Source: Atherix ibis (taxonomy: Eukaryota > Arthropoda > Insecta > Diptera > Athericidae). From it: a DNA stretch of 64,000 nt. Below the pieces are notes generated by a model. That model saw nothing but the letters and a program-made list of their open reading frames with translations, ran no database searches and was not told where the DNA came from. Of the stretch, positions 13,066 to 26,025 are shown one piece after another; the first letter of the stretch is position 1, and each line of letters opens with the position of its first letter. The DNA lies in the NCBI GenBank assembly GCA_958298945.1, contig OY282605.1:5727811-5791810 (forward strand). The letters are read 5' to 3'. Made by a program: the position numbers and the translations under genes.

Positions 13066-13169
13066 AAAGAGACAGTCATCACAGTGGATTTTCAAGTTCA
13101 GAAGGCAAAAACTGTGCCATCGGTTTTTGCCTTCTGAACTTGAAAATCCACTGTGATGACTATCTCTTT
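13066..13169. repeat. Inverted repeat inside mariner copy 1, 47-bp arms, 10-bp loop
   Basis: Arms 13066-13112 and 13123-13169 are reverse complements with one G:T-type mismatch. The loop is TGTGCCATCG. Sister copies lack it: there, the sequence passes straight from the QWIF codons through GERAPKKAKTVPSAGK. The right arm is thus a new inverted copy of the left. Confidence 0.95.
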
Positions 13170-13398
13170 GTCCGAAGAAGGCAAAAACTGTGCCGGCAAG
13201 GTGATGGCCACGGTCTTTTGGGATTCGCAGGGCATCATTTTTATCGACTACTTGGAAAAAGGAGAACAATAACAGGAGCGTATTACGCGTCGTTATTGCA
13301 ACGGTTGAGCGAGGAAATCAAAGAGAAACGCCCCCATCTGAAGAAGAAAAAAATCCTCTTGCATCAGGACAATGCGCGTGTGCACACCTGCGCTGTTT

Positions 13399-13474
13399 CC
13401 ATGGCCAAAATTGTGGAATTGAGAATGGAATTGTTGCAGCATCCATGGCCAAAATTGTGGAATTGAGAATGGAA
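13399..13474. repeat. 32-bp direct duplication in mariner copy 1
   Basis: CCATGGCCAAAATTGTGGAA and the following 12 bases occur at 13399-13430 and again at 13443-13474. The second copy replaces the codons for AYSP found in sister copies. Confidence 0.93.
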
Positions 13475-13750
13475 CTGTGACCAGATTTGGCCCCGAGTGA
13501 CTATTTTCTTTTCCCCAATCTGAAGAAATGGCTTGGCGGACGACGGTTCACTTCCAACGAGGACGTCATTGCTCAAACGGATGAGTATTTTGCAGAACTT
13601 CCGAAATCGTATTTTTTGGACGGGATAAAAATTTTGGAAAAACGGTTGGAAAAGTGTATAGAGCTAAAAGGAGATTATGTTGAAAAAATTTTTTTTTTTT
13701 TAAAAACTGTTTTTTCCATCTTTTTCTAAGGATTTATTGAACGACCCTCG

Positions 13751-16700
13751 AAGCTTCTTCAGATGATGTAAAACGCATTTTAAGAAAATTCATTGTTGGC
13801 TGTTGATGTGTGTGCAGTTGTGTTATCCTGATGATGTATGGTATAATTCTTTGGTTATAATTAATTTTCTAGCAATCATATTATTAAGTTCCAATCAGCA
13901 ATAATCGCCGTTCTAACCTCTAAAGGACTTGTTGCCACGTGGTCGGTTTTTAACAAAAAAAAAGCAAATTATCTTCTTCAATACATGGCGGATCCTATGG
14001 GTTTTTTTTTGGATTGATCACATAATATTTTTACTAAGTTCTAATATTTTCTTTATTTGTTTCATATCAATGCATTAAGGAAACTTGAATTTTACAAGAA
14101 GTCACTTTCCTGCCCTTCTCAATCATTTTACGTACATCATCGAAGTTCTTAGCCAACACAAATGACTAAGGAACTTATTATACTAAGCATAGACCGACCA
14201 GATGTAAATTATTGATGCCACCAATTTACAGTCGTCTTGGAAAGGACTTTACCACTAAAAATATTTTCCAGAAGTTCTAAACAAAACAAGGAGATTTTTT
14301 AGCATAAGTCCGTACGTCCAAATTGGCTTCAGATCTAAGAATCGCAGCAACTGCTTGTACCGTCCTTTAATTCCATTCCTTTTAGTTTTGTATGTAGAAA
14401 ACACTCCCTAGAATAATGCTGATGTTCAAAGATATACAAGAAGATGGTTTTTACTATAGAATGAAAGTTATATGAACGAATTTTTATTCCTGAACCAATT
14501 TTTTCCCTTAACCAATTTTGACCGGAATTAATATGAATTTGATGGATAGTCTTTCTATAGTAGAGTTGTTTGTTATGAGCTAGGATGGTAGTTTCATCTG
14601 TTTTAGGATTTTATTATTAGTTGGAATATCATGGTTTTAATGTTATATAATAGGATATACCTCGGAATAGTTTAAATTTTCAACTATTCTTTCCCAAGAA
14701 AAGATTAAGTATTTTCCAGAAATTAAATATTTATCACTGTAGGGCCCTTTACCAAATAACACTTTTAACATTATCAGTTTTATTAACAGATATACCGAAG
14801 ATAATTTACAAAGAAATAATTTTAATTTTATTGTCGTGTTGTTATAAAATGGCCCCTGGCTCATATTTTAGAAACAACTAACTATTTTTAATAAAACTAA
14901 ACAAAAATACAAACTATTTAATCTTTTTGCTTTGAGCATTCTATTTTGTTGTCAAATAATTTAGCAAATACTAAAAACTTTTTTATTAATTATATTTACC
15001 GAAGATTATGCATGCATTCTTCGTGTCAATATAAGCAACAGTTAAGAAAGCGTTAAACAAATTTTCGATTATGTAAAAGCATTTCTATGAATTTTTGTCT
15101 ATACACGAAAAACGGACAAATTGGCTTCAATCATTATGCACAGCCTTATTATCTCTGTGGCGGTACTACGCATAGTCACCGGTAAAGTTTTCGCAAATGT
15201 TTGGATAATCATCGAAGATAAACGTTTCGCCTATCCATAATCACTATCAATAGTAATGGTCAGAAGGAGCAGATCCAAATTCCACAAGTCCCGAACACGG
15301 TAAAGGTATTCGACGCCCGGTTGTGCAGATACATTCCGAGTACATCGGTTGATTATCCATCGTTGTCATTATCGGCAACTATGGACCATCTCTGTAGCAA
15401 TTAACTGTGAGTGGGTTTGATGGAAAATTATTTCTGATGCATTAGCATCGATGAAATCGGAATCGACTATCATCATCCGGATAGTCTGGTAAAGCTGTTA
15501 ATGTTGGACAGAATCTTCAGTGCAGAAGAGAAAACCCGCAGATAGCACTGAGTAAATTGTCGAAGATGAAAGTCAAAACGAGAAAAAAATGACACGAGAA
15601 ATCTTGATATTCCCTCTAATCTAGCAATCGATTATAGATACTGGATAGGTACATCGTACCGATGACTCTTTCCTATAACCACTATTCCGATTGCAGATAA
15701 ATCCCATGATAGATAATTGCGGATAAAAACGGGAGGACAAAGCTAGCGCATACGTACTTTGTACAAGTTGATTGCGATGAGATGCAATCGCTGGTACAGG
15801 AAACACGGCCAATGAGTAAGTGAGTTAGTTCGATTGTCAGATAGTACTATGGTGGACTGTAAGTCCGATAAGTGCTAACCATATTTACGCTATGAGTTAT
15901 GATTTGACAACGGCCTAGTCGAGTGGACCAATGCAGGGACCATCCTAATTGAAGTCTATATAAACAGTTGGGAAAAGCTTATTGCCCGCACTTCGAATGC
16001 CAAGGAAAACGAATCCCGTCGTCTACCATCATCAAATCCATCCACCGCCCGCGATAAAAAAAAAAAAGGTCCATTGGTAAATAACAAGTCGATTGGATCT
16101 TTCAACTGATGATAATTCATCCGTAAGGGGAATATGAAGCAATTGTCGTAATAACTGTGCATGGTCTCTCACTAAACTAGAGGCGAGACATCAATCTTCT
16201 CGTTATTCCTGAGAATGTGTCAGTTCACTAATGGAAATTTGTTTTTCATCTGCCGCGGGCTGATATGACCATGTAACTTGTCTTCGATATCTAATAACTT
16301 ATTTGCTTAACAAACACAATCCGAACTTGACTGGAAACAGATACGTGCCAATAGACAGACATACCATATACAAACTAGCTTCATCTGTGGACGAAACGTT
16401 TGTTAAAATGCCCAAACAAATAGTCAAACGGACAACCCAATAGATAATATTGCCAGTATACTAACATACTGGATCGTAGTGGTAGTAGTCAGATAGACGG
16501 ATTGTGGCAGATAGCAAGTGAGGTGTGCGCGAACAGGTAAACAGGTGAGGTGCATTCTCCTGATGGGTTCAGACACCCGATCGTGGGCAGGTAGATACAA
16601 TGCTCATGTTTCGTTTGTGAATCAATGTGAAATTTGTCCCCAGCATAGATAATCGCTGATCTAATTGAATAGCAAAAAAGAAACTATCAAGAATGACAAC

Positions 16701-17570
16701 AGATAAATCAACGACACAGAATCACCGAATCAATGACGAATTTATTTAAATAAATAAATTTAAAGAAACGATCGTTCTGGTGTGGAAACCACAATGTGCC
16801 TCTCACTGACATTAGAGACTTGGGTATCCAAAACGAAATGAAGAGAAAGAAATCGTTCCCTTACCTCGCCGGGACGTATCTTTTGAATCAACGTATCTTC
16901 TTATTTGTTGTCACACCCACCCACCCAAATTGTTCATAAGAATTCATTCTTTCCATTTTTTTTGAGGTAGGCCACCAATTAAACTAACATACAGCACTAC
17001 TACTGGTGCCCCTATGTGATCCAACACAACTCCAAAGTTATTCGAACACTTTCAACGATCGACCGAAAACATGTGCTGGGGAACACACTGGGGGAATTCT
17101 GTGAACCTCCTAAATTGAAGCAGATTAATCATATTGTCTGTGATGTTGTTGTTGTTGTAGCGAGCCATACTGCCTGTCGTTTGTTAATTCATTTCCTCCT
17201 CTTTAAGACGTACGGCACGGATTTTTAGGTGTGATTTTCACCGACTTTTGTTAAAACTACTCGAAAAAATTACTTGCTGGAGTCAAAGAGGTTCGTATTG
17301 TCGTATAATTGATTTCGTTTCATCAACTTGTTTTTACCTTCAAGAACCTGTGCACGATCCAAACTGATTAACCCACTCCATTGTAAGGTGTATAAGCTTA
17401 CTTGGGATCTTTAAGTGGCATTTATTTTCCTCAATAATTTAAAAAAAAAAAAAAGACTGGCTAGTTTTTTTAAATAAAAACTGCTATAAAAATTCTTAAA
17501 CAGGAAATTTTTTAAATTGTCAAATAAAAAAAAACGTTAGTAAGAGTTAGTATCGCGAATGTTGACCATA
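13751..17570. other. No gene recognised; unique intronic DNA
   Basis: This is the longest stretch without a detectable mobile element in the left part. GC is moderate between about 15100 and 17400, with scattered A runs. Open frames are under 75 codons and match nothing I know. Confidence 0.55.
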
Positions 17571-19350
17571 TTTTGCAGAGAAGTTTCAACAAAAAATTTT
17601 GTGAAAAATTTTTATGGTAAAAGTTATTTGACCATAATTTTGATTAAAGTCATGAACAAATATTTTTAATATGCTTTTTTGTTGAAAAATATTCTTAAAA
17701 ATTTCGAATAAAATTTTTTTTTTAAACATTTGAGAGAAAATTTTCAGTTAATAATTTGATAAAAATAAAATGCTCAGTAAAAATTTACAATAAGAAATTT
17801 TTGAATAAAAATTTTTGTAACATTTTTAAAAAATAATTTTTATAAAAGTGTCAATACAGCTTTTTGTAAATTTTTGGTAAGAACTGCCTTTGAATATTTT
17901 CAGAAAAATGTCTGAATATTTTCAGTATAAATTTTTGGTTAAAATTGCTGGTTAAATTTTTAAGAAAAAAAATTTATGTTCCGTAAAATTTTTTTGTACA
18001 CACTTTAGAGAAAAAACTTTAAAAAAAAACGTATTTAAATTATGTGTGAAAACTATAGTTAATTTCGTAACATTTTTTATTTTTATACAGGAAATATTCG
18101 TAACTATTCGGCAAATATTTTTAGTGAATAGTTTCGGTAAAATAATTTTTAACATTTTTCATTTTTAGTAAATATTTTCGGTATAATAATTTTCAACAAA
18201 AACTTGCAGTGAACATATTCGGTAAAATTCATGACAAAAAACTTTTTTTCCGAAAATATTTTTGATGAAAACTTTTAGTAAAAAATGTTCAGTAAAATTT
18301 CCAATAAAAATTTTAAGTAGAAATATCCTATAAAAATTGATGGAAACAGTTTTTAAAAAATACTTTTATTGAGCATTTTCCAAAAACATTTCTGATAAAT
18401 TCCGAAAACACTTCTGATAAATTTTTTACTATAAAATTCTGGTAAACATTTTTTTTTTAAATTTTAGTAGAATTTTCACTAAAAATGTTTTGTAAAAATT
18501 TTCATTAAAAATATTTGGTAAAAATATTTAGTAAAAATTTTCGATTCACAATTAAGAAAAGAAACTTTCGTAAAAATTGTACGTACACGTAAAAATGTTC
18601 GGTACAAATTTTGAATAAAAATTTTCGTAACATTTTCAATAAACTATTTTTGTAAACACTTTAGAGAATAATTTCGTAAACATTTTAATGTAAGCATTTT
18701 CGGAAAACATTTATGGTGAATATCGTTAATAAAATTTGTTCGCAATAATTTGCAATAAAAATTTGCAGTTAAAATTGTTGTAAAAATATTTTTTTTTAAA
18801 AAAACTTTCAAAAATTTTTTTTGTAGAAATTCAAAGTAAAAATGTTTGCGCAAAATGTTTTTGCGCAAATATTTAAGGCTAAAAATTTCGAAAACATTTT
18901 AAGTGAGTAATTTTTGTTAAATATTTTTTGTGCAAATTTTCAGTAAAAAATTTCTTTAAAAATGTTATGTAAAATTTTCAATAAAAATTTGAAGTACAAA
19001 TTTTGTCATAAAACTTTTAGTAAAAAATAACTATCGTAAAACAATACGGTAGAAATTCAAAGTAAAAATTTTGATATTTTCAGTAAAAATGTTTGATAAA
19101 AAAATTTTGGTAAAAATTATCAGTACTAAAATTTTGCAAATATTTTAGACATAAAATTTTCGTAAGCATATCGCCGGAATTTTCGAGCCAAAATTTATGA
19201 AAAGTTTTAGTAAACAATTAAGAACCAAAAATTTGTAAACATTTTCAGTGAGTATTTTTGGTGAATATTTTTTGTACAAATTTTCGGTAAAAAAATCTCT
19301 TAAAAAATGTTTGGAAAAATTTTCATTAAAAATTTTGGGTAAACATAAAC
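17571..19350. repeat. Satellite array 3, very degenerate relative of the 13-bp family
   Basis: Units such as GTAAAAATTTT, TTTTCAGTAAAAAA and TTTCGGTAA recur at about 12-16 bp spacing with heavy substitution and indels. Orientation is the same as in arrays 1, 2 and 4. It looks like an old array that is no longer being homogenised. Confidence 0.65.
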
Positions 19351-21821
19351 ATGGTTGCAGAAGTTTTCTACAAAATCTTTCAAGTTTATTGTTTTAATAA
19401 TATTATTTTTAAAATTTCTCTGGAAAAAAAAACAGCAATTTTAATATGAAAATTTTGTTTAAAAAAATTATTTCTTATTTGTCTTCTCAATAAATTTCCA
19501 TAAAATCTTGAGAGATTTTTAATCATTAGCGAAAAAGAAACTTCGCAGTTGTCACCAAATTCAATACTTGCTTTAGCAATAATTTCATATTAGGAGTAAA
19601 ACTTTGAGATTAGAAGCGAAATTACTATTCATTACGATTATCCGGAACATTAATAGATATTTACTAACTAATTTTTATGTGCGGAATACATTCTTGTTCG
19701 GATATATTTTACAAAGCAAATTACAATTAATCCCAATAGATTGATGATATCTGGGAATCGTTGATGTCAAAGCAAATCTATTTAATCAACGAATACTTGT
19801 TAGTACACGTATCACAAGTGCTAGGACACACCTTGAGGCAGACCTGGGTTGGGTTAGACACATTCAAGTCTTCCAAATTCGGTTCGATTCGATTCCGTTC
19901 AATTCAATTCTATTCAAATTGACGTAGTTGACATGGTGAACATTTTTGAACATATAGTCTCGATAATAAGGAGAATCTGGATTTGAAAATTCATCTGGAA
20001 ATGCATTTGTGTGATATGTAAATACTCTAAGTATATGGACACGTGTATAGGTATGGTCATATATGTTGGTGAATGGTTGTTTTTTTTTTGGATTCGTATG
20101 GAAGTGGATACATTGAATTCAGAATTTACAGTCGAACATATTTCATTTCCATGCGAATCTGGGTTGGTCCGCCTCTTCTCAATTTCCCGTACTCCATTCA
20201 GTAAACACAATTATCCCGAGTACTAGTCAGTAAAATTCCAATTAAACTGTAGATAATTTATTCATTTCAATTTTACAGAAAAAAAAATTCTACAAAATTA
20301 AATTCATTCGTACAAAATATTACAAATTTTCTTCTTTTTCAATAAAAAATATATATTCTCGGACTTAATTCAACAAAAACCTATTAAAATTATTACTGAA
20401 CAATAATAATAATAATAATGCCAATAGCATAAAATGGTTCACATTTGAGGTAAACGTTTGAGAAAAAAAAAAAGAACCCCGAACCCAAATTGTGTAATAT
20501 TGTAAATGAATTCCTGAGAGATGTTCATGTTTAATGAACTGAAAAGCCTTTAAAAACATTTAATTTTATTATGACAACCATTCTCGTATATCACTCAATG
20601 ATTTTGTATAATTGGGGAAAATGCCAACAACAAAAAATTATGAATAATAAAAACAGAGAATAGTCTCCTCTTTTCAAACCGAATGAATCCAAACGTACTG
20701 CATAGGTGACTAACAACTAACTGGGCATACTTGATGACTGGCCAAGATTTATGGTAAGACATTAAAGTCGTTACGGATCGCTCATAATTGCCCAATTAAA
20801 TTTTCCAGACAAATTCGTCTTCGGGGTGACATTCACTTTTTGTCAAATTATCCTCATAATCACAGTGCTTTTATGTGAGGTAATTGCATTTACCTGTTCC
20901 GCTATGACTGCATTTGTGTTACTATCGAATTTTACAAAAACCAAAACTTATAATTTATTGTATTAATAATGTTGGTTATAAAGTTTTAAGTTCAGTTTGA
21001 CGTTTTTCCTAGTATTCAGATTTACTATTTTTTAATAGCGTATTCATTTTATGTTATTGCCGAAATAACGTTCCGTAGATTGCGTCATGAATCAGGGTAA
21101 GAATTGCATCAATCCCATCAACCGTCAATCAAGCGCGTGTCATATGAGAAGGTGTGGTAGAAAAGTAATGAAATTGATTTTTTTTTGTATGAAGATCGTA
21201 ATTGATCAATATTACCTTCTTCATAGTAGTTCCATTGGGCAGCAGTGATAGAGGTTTTCAATTGGAATCACAGAATTTACATGAAAAAATTTTCTTATTT
21301 TAAGTAACAAAAAAAGGCATGTGGACTCTTATCAGCTAAATAAAGCGGGAGTGAGGGGAGGTCTGGGAAACTACAAAAATCCCTTTTTCTGACAAAAGGA
21401 CTGTTTTGACGCGAAAAACACTTTTTCTGAGCCTTTCAAAGATCTTTATCGACGGTCTGACTTCACAAGAGCCTTTTTCCTCGTCTTAAATTTTCATCAG
21501 TTTTTGGCATCGAAGGTCGTTATGAAAATACCTGAAAAGGGGAAGTCCCCTTGTATTGTCAGAACGGTCTCATAAAAAAGGAATCGCCATCATATACGAG
21601 GAAGGACCCTGCTACTGTTAAAAACGATTTGTGTTTGGCAGTCTTCTCCAAGAAGTAATTCGGCTATCATTATTCTCCAAAAGAATACTATTTTGACAAC
21701 CTAAAAAAAATTATAAATTTCCCAAAAAGAAACCTAAGAAATTCCTAATATTTTAAAGGAAATATTTAAAAAAAAAGCTATTATTTTTTAATTAATGTTA
21801 AAGTTTTATTTTTATTTAATA
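19351..21821. other. No gene recognised; contains an (AAT)n run
   Basis: A short (AAT)6 microsatellite is at 20402-20419. Open frames of up to 98 codons on both strands around 19914-20226 are unrecognised. Confidence 0.55.
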
Positions 21822-23069
21822 CGAGGGTCGTTCAATAAGTCCTTAGAAAAAGATGGAAAAAAACTGTTTTTAGCTCTCACCGTTTTTCCAAAAATTTTAT
21901 CCCGTCCAAAAAATAGGATTTCGGAAGTTCTGCAAAATACTCATCCGTTTGAGCAATGACGTCCTCGTTGGAAGTGAACCGTCGTCCACGAAGCCATTTC
22001 TTCAGATTGGGGAAAAGAAAATAGTCACTCGGGGCCAAATCTGGTGAATAAGCGGGATGCTGCAACAATTCCATTCTCAATTCCACAATTTTGGCCATGG
22101 AAACAGCGCAGGTGTGCACACGCGCATTGTCCTGATGCAAGAGGATTTTTTTCTTCTTCAGATGGGGGCGTTTCTCTTTGATTTCCTCGCTCAACCGTTG
22201 CAATAACGACGCGTAATACGCTCCTGTTATTGTTTTTCCTTTTTCCAAGTAGTCGATAAAAATGATGCCCTGCGAATCCCAAAAGACCGTGGCCATCACC
22301 TTGCCGGCAGATGGCACAGTTTTTGCCTTCTTCGGAGCCCGTTCACCTATGAAAATCCACTGTGATGACTGTCTCTACGTTTCTGGAGTGTAGTAGTGTA
22401 TCCAGGTTTCGTCCACAGTGGCATATCGACGAAGGAATTCGGCAGCATTGCGATGAAAGAGTGCCAACATAGCCTCAAAGTCCACTACACGATTGCGCTT
22501 ATTCTCCTCTGAGAGCAAACGCGGCACGCATCTTGCCGAAATTTTTTTCACAGACAATTTTTCATGCAAAATTGAAGCGACTGTACCTTCTGATATGCCC
22601 GTGGCCTCAACTAATTCGCGCACTTTAATTCGCCGATCGTTCAAAATCAAATCGTGGATTTTGTCGATGATTTCAGGAGTAGACACCTCAACTGGGCGTC
22701 CTGAACGATGTTCATCTTTTGTGGATGAACGGCCACGTTTAAATTCATTCACCCAATTGTAAACCGTCGCAAACACAGGTGCAGATGTGCCATGAACTGC
22801 ATCCAACTCGGCTTTAATTTCTTTCGGGCTTAAGCTTTTCAAATGGAGATGTTTGATGACAGCCCTAAACTCGCTTTTTTCCATTGTTATGCACAAATAA
22901 ATGTCGTTAACTTTAATCGACGATAGACATTGATCTACGCTATGGATCGAGCTGAAACTTTGACAGCTTTCCTGTTGATAATGCTACTTACAGCTTTCCT
23001 GTCAAAATCTTTACCGACACTACGAGCGCAATTTCTCGGATATTCTAAGGATTTATTGAACGACCCTCA
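21822..23069 (-). mobile_element. Mariner (DD34D), CGAGGG-TIR family, copy 2
   Basis: TIRs CGAGGGTCGTTCAATAAGTC and ..GGATTTATTGAACGACCCTC(A) are flanked by TA duplications at 21820-21821 and 23070-23071. It is 1248 bp. Compared with copies 1 and 3, the 3' end of the transposase is shortened by a small deletion. A CAGCTTTCCTGT motif in the 5' untranslated part is duplicated. Confidence 0.95.
21877..22884 (-). pseudogene. Mariner transposase, copy 2, one nonsense codon
   Basis: This is the best-preserved copy of its family. The frame is open from MEKSEFRAVIKHLHLKSL to the end except for a single stop at 22375-22377, where the Lys codon of PETKRQS has become TAG. All three catalytic Asp are kept: ATVDETWIHYY, LLHQDNARVHT, LAPSDYFLFP. 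The C-terminus stops at FLEKR because a deletion removes the LEKCIELKGDYVEK tail of copy 1. It is probably inactive. Confidence 0.93.
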
Positions 23070-23332
23070 TATTTTTCTTATCCAACAATAGATCTTTTTG
23101 GATAAAAATGAGCTTATCAGAAAAAAAACTTCCAAAATAATTTAATCGGCAATGAATTTTATTTAAAGAGTTCACCATAGTTTTTTGTATAAATTCATTT
23201 CTGAAAATAACTATCGGTACAGGGTGTTCTAAAAGAAGGTGCGGCACTTTAATTTGATGCCATTTTAGTTAGTTGTCATTTTGTTAGCTAATATTTGACA
23301 GAGTAATAAAGAGTAGACATGGCTAAATTATT

Positions 23333-23960
23333 TTGAATTGTCATAATCTTCAGATGCGTTTAATAATTGTAAAAACATTTTACAAAATTAGTAATTCACC
23401 AATTTCTTTGATGCTTAGTAAATTAGATCGGAATGCCGGATGCTCAACCGAGATTATTGCTGCGTTGCGTAAAATTGTAGCTGAAAGTCTAGGAATCTCA
23501 ATAAGGAATTCTGCATAAGAATTAAATCTTTCTCAAAGCGTTTTCTGGAATATTTTGCATAAAAACTTGCATTTACATCCGCAAATTTTTTTGGTGACAC
23601 AGTAACTTCAGCCCAGGCATGACATGCACCATCGGTAATTGGGCGAAATTATTTTAGAGCTCAATAGACAAGACGGTGGTTTTTACAAGAATTTTATAAT
23701 AAGCGATGAAGCATTTTTTTTACTTAAGATGATCCAGAATTAAACAAAATGGTAAAGTTGAGGGACGAGAAAATTCAGAGGCAATTCATGAAGGGGCTCA
23801 TTATGCTGTCGTAGAGTGTAAGGGGCTCATTATACAGTCACCATTAGCCCCATATTTTTTTAAGTACGCTGTTTGTTGGGAATGATGCCTGGTGAGCGAT
23901 ATAGAGATATTTCACAGAACTTTTCCATTCCTGAATTGGATCAATTGGGTTTGGACGACA
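23333..23960 (+). pseudogene. DD41D transposase, N-terminal and middle remnants
   Basis: RLIIVKTFYKISNSP matches the N-terminal helix-turn-helix start of this family. ALRKIVAESLGISIRNSA and ILHKNLHLHP follow, and ISDEAFF marks the first catalytic Asp region. MMPGERYRDISQNF and IPELDQLGLDDMWF lead up to the second Asp, where the sequence breaks off. Several stops are present. Confidence 0.75.
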
Positions 23961-24843
23961 TGTGGTTCTAATAGTGGTTCCAATAGGACCTGAGGTTGGA
24001 CGACAGATCGAAAATGTGCGATCAAGGTTTCCTGACCGAATATTGTCGAAAAGTACAATAGTATTTTCGTAATAATATCTAATGTGACATACCGCTTACG
24101 ACCATATGGATTGAGATACGCCCAATCAACGTGCAAAACAAACCTGTCCAGTAACGGAATTCGCCAGCTCTGCTGACTAGGTCCAGGTGGTTGCACGGAA
24201 CTCAATCATACAACAGTAACCATTCAATCTCGCTTCAATCCGACGCTCTATTCAATTTCCACCGCATGCATGGAACACTTTAACAGGTTCCCTCTTATTG
24301 AACTTCATATACATACGAACCTCTACCGGTTCCCTCAAGGTAAGTGGTCTCATTACCATCTCTACCATTCTATCATGAAACCATACTTCATGTTCCATGC
24401 ATGAAGCAGTCAAACATTCCATCTTTCTATCCGTTAAATTCCAAATGTGAGCGGTCTCAACGTGTAGAGGTCATCTTTCCAACTGGTCCTGCTTCTAAAC
24501 CAGCTCCATCCATTACAGATAGGACCGCTGCTAACAGTCAATAACCAGGTACAATCTAGTTATCCAAACTGTTGTTAGCAAGACCTACCTAAACATCTAC
24601 TATCATCTGCAGTGATAGCACCCAGCATTCCACCATCCATCAGATCCAGTCCTTAGACTGTACCTGCGATATACCAGGGGTATAAGCTTAAATCCTCTGT
24701 TTGGTCATAGATGGCGTGTGTGAGCGTATGAAGCTACCATGGGCACGCCATACTTTTTTTTATGAGTTTGACATCTGTCAACATTAATCAGTGCACATTG
24801 CCAGCAATTTCGTACAACAACATACATTTTTCCTTTGGTAATC

Positions 24844-25634
24844 ATGTCTAGTTTTGTGCCAGAAAAAGATCACATGCGGGAAGCTGTGCTTTTCTGCTTC
24901 AATTTGAAGAAATCGGCTGCCGAATCGTATCGAATGCTTATGGAGGCCTATGGTGACAGTGCTTTATCGGAAACAATGTGCCGAGATTGGTTACGTCGGT
25001 TCAACGACGGCAATTTCGACTTGTGGTACAAGAAGCGTGAAAATCGGCCTAGGAAGGTTGAGGACCATCAGTTTCAAGGTCTTTTGGACGAAGACGATAC
25101 CCAATCGCAAAAAATGCTCGCGGAGTAATTGGGTGTTACTCAACCAGCCATTTCCATGTGTTTGCGTGACATGAGGAATAATGAAAAAATCGGAAAATGG
25201 GTGCCGCATGAATTGAACGATAGTCAGATGGAGCGACGCCAAAACACATGCGAAATCTTGCTCGCCATACAAAAAAGAAAGTCGTTCCAGCATCGGATTG
25301 TGACAGGCGATGAAGTGGATATATTTCGAGAATCCTAAACGTAAGAAATTGTGGGTTAATCGCGGCCAACTATCAACATCTTCCCCAAGACGAAATCGCT
25401 TCGGACGGAAGACGATGCTGTGCGTTTGGTGGGATCAACAGGGTATCGTCTATTATGTTTTCGTCGATGAGTCACGCGCTCGCTGAGCAGCACTTCGATT
25501 CTTACGAAGACGTCCGAAAATGGCTTGATGAGTGGTTTGCTTTGAAAGAGAAGGAATTTTTTTGTCGTGGTGTCCACAAATTGCCCGAGAGATGGGAAAA
25601 ATATGTAGCTAGCGAGGGCAAGAACTTTGAATAA
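24844..25634 (+). pseudogene. Mos1-like transposase, copy A, broken
   Basis: It starts with MSSFVPEKDHMREAVLFCFN. A Gln codon is TAA before LGVTQPAIS. A two-base loss after IVTGDE shifts the frame at the first catalytic Asp. An internal deletion then joins GIVYY directly to SSMSHALAEQHF, removing the second and third Asp. The C-terminal HKLPERWEKYVASEGKNFE is intact. It may still carry end sequences but has no possible activity. Confidence 0.92.
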
Positions 25635-25639
25635 ATTTG

Positions 25640-25671
25640 ATTTCGCTTTCTATGAAAAAAGAAAGCGAAAT
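25640..25671. repeat. Inverted repeat, 12-bp arms, 8-bp loop
   Basis: ATTTCGCTTTCT (25640-25651) and AGAAAGCGAAAT (25660-25671) are perfect complements around ATGAAAAA. It lies just after the stop codon of Mos1-like copy A and is absent from copy B. Confidence 0.92.
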
Positions 25672-25738
25672 TACGTGTATAAGCTTAAATCCGCTGTTTT
25701 TTGCACTAAAAACAGCGGATTTAAGCTTATACACGTAA
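25671..25738. repeat. Inverted repeat of the mariner right end, 31-bp arms, 6-bp loop
   Basis: Arms 25671-25701 and 25708-25738 are perfect complements. The right arm is the normal right TIR plus flanking GTAA. The left arm is an inverted duplicate of it, including the flank. Copy B has only one TIR at this end. Confidence 0.95.
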
Positions 25739-26025
25739 TAGGTGGCAACCACAGCCACTACGTTTCAACCAAAAGCTTATCATCTTGTCCCGGCACGGCT
25801 GACGAATCACCTTGGGGCTCCCGACCCCTATGGCACCAGTTTTTACTTCTAAAGCGTATATGGTGGGTACACTCACTCTACAAAGCTTCAGTTAGGAAAC
25901 TTGTAATTTTCTGGCACTGCTAGACCAGCTTAGGACCGCGGGTTCGCCAAGATCCGCAGACTACTTATGGTATCGATCTTATGGTACGGATCTACACCCA
26001 GAAATAACGCCCTTACGAGATGTCG

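Larger units (their letters stand above)
12560..13729 (+). pseudogene. Mariner transposase, copy 1, broken
   Basis: The start is the ATG of MEKSEFRAVIKHLHLKGLS; upstream TTG-initiated residues are not needed. The N-terminal helix-turn-helix region (ATVYNWVNEFKRGRSS) is intact. The three catalytic Asp codons are still present, in VTVDETWIHYY, LLHQDNARVHT and LAPSDYFLFP, but in different frames. The first break is the inverted repeat just after PETKRQSSQWIF. A one-base loss follows DYLEKG. The AYSPD segment was then overwritten by a duplicated block. Sister copies show D2-D3 spacing of 34 residues, so DD34D. No active enzyme is expected. Confidence 0.9.
12385..13750 (+). mobile_element. Mariner (DD34D), CGAGGG-TIR family, copy 1
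   Basis: The TIRs are CGAGGGTCGTTCAATAAGTC at the left and its complement ..GATTTATTGAACGACCCTCG at the right. The left end follows a TA dinucleotide; the right-hand TA is altered to AA. It is 1366 bp, longer than the roughly 1250 bp sister copies at 21822 and 46084, because of an inverted duplication (13066-13169) and a 44-bp-period duplication (13399-13474). Confidence 0.93.
24674..25735 (+). mobile_element. Mos1-like mariner (mauritiana type), copy A, internally deleted
   Basis: The left TIR CCAGGGGTATAAGCTTAAAT follows TA (24672-24673). The right end ..GGATTTAAGCTTATACACG has been remodelled by an inverted duplication. The TIR start CCAGG(T/G)GTA and the protein both resemble Mos1. Length is about 1060 bp against about 1245 bp for copy B. 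It is nested in the DD41D element at 23220-26362. Confidence 0.9.
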
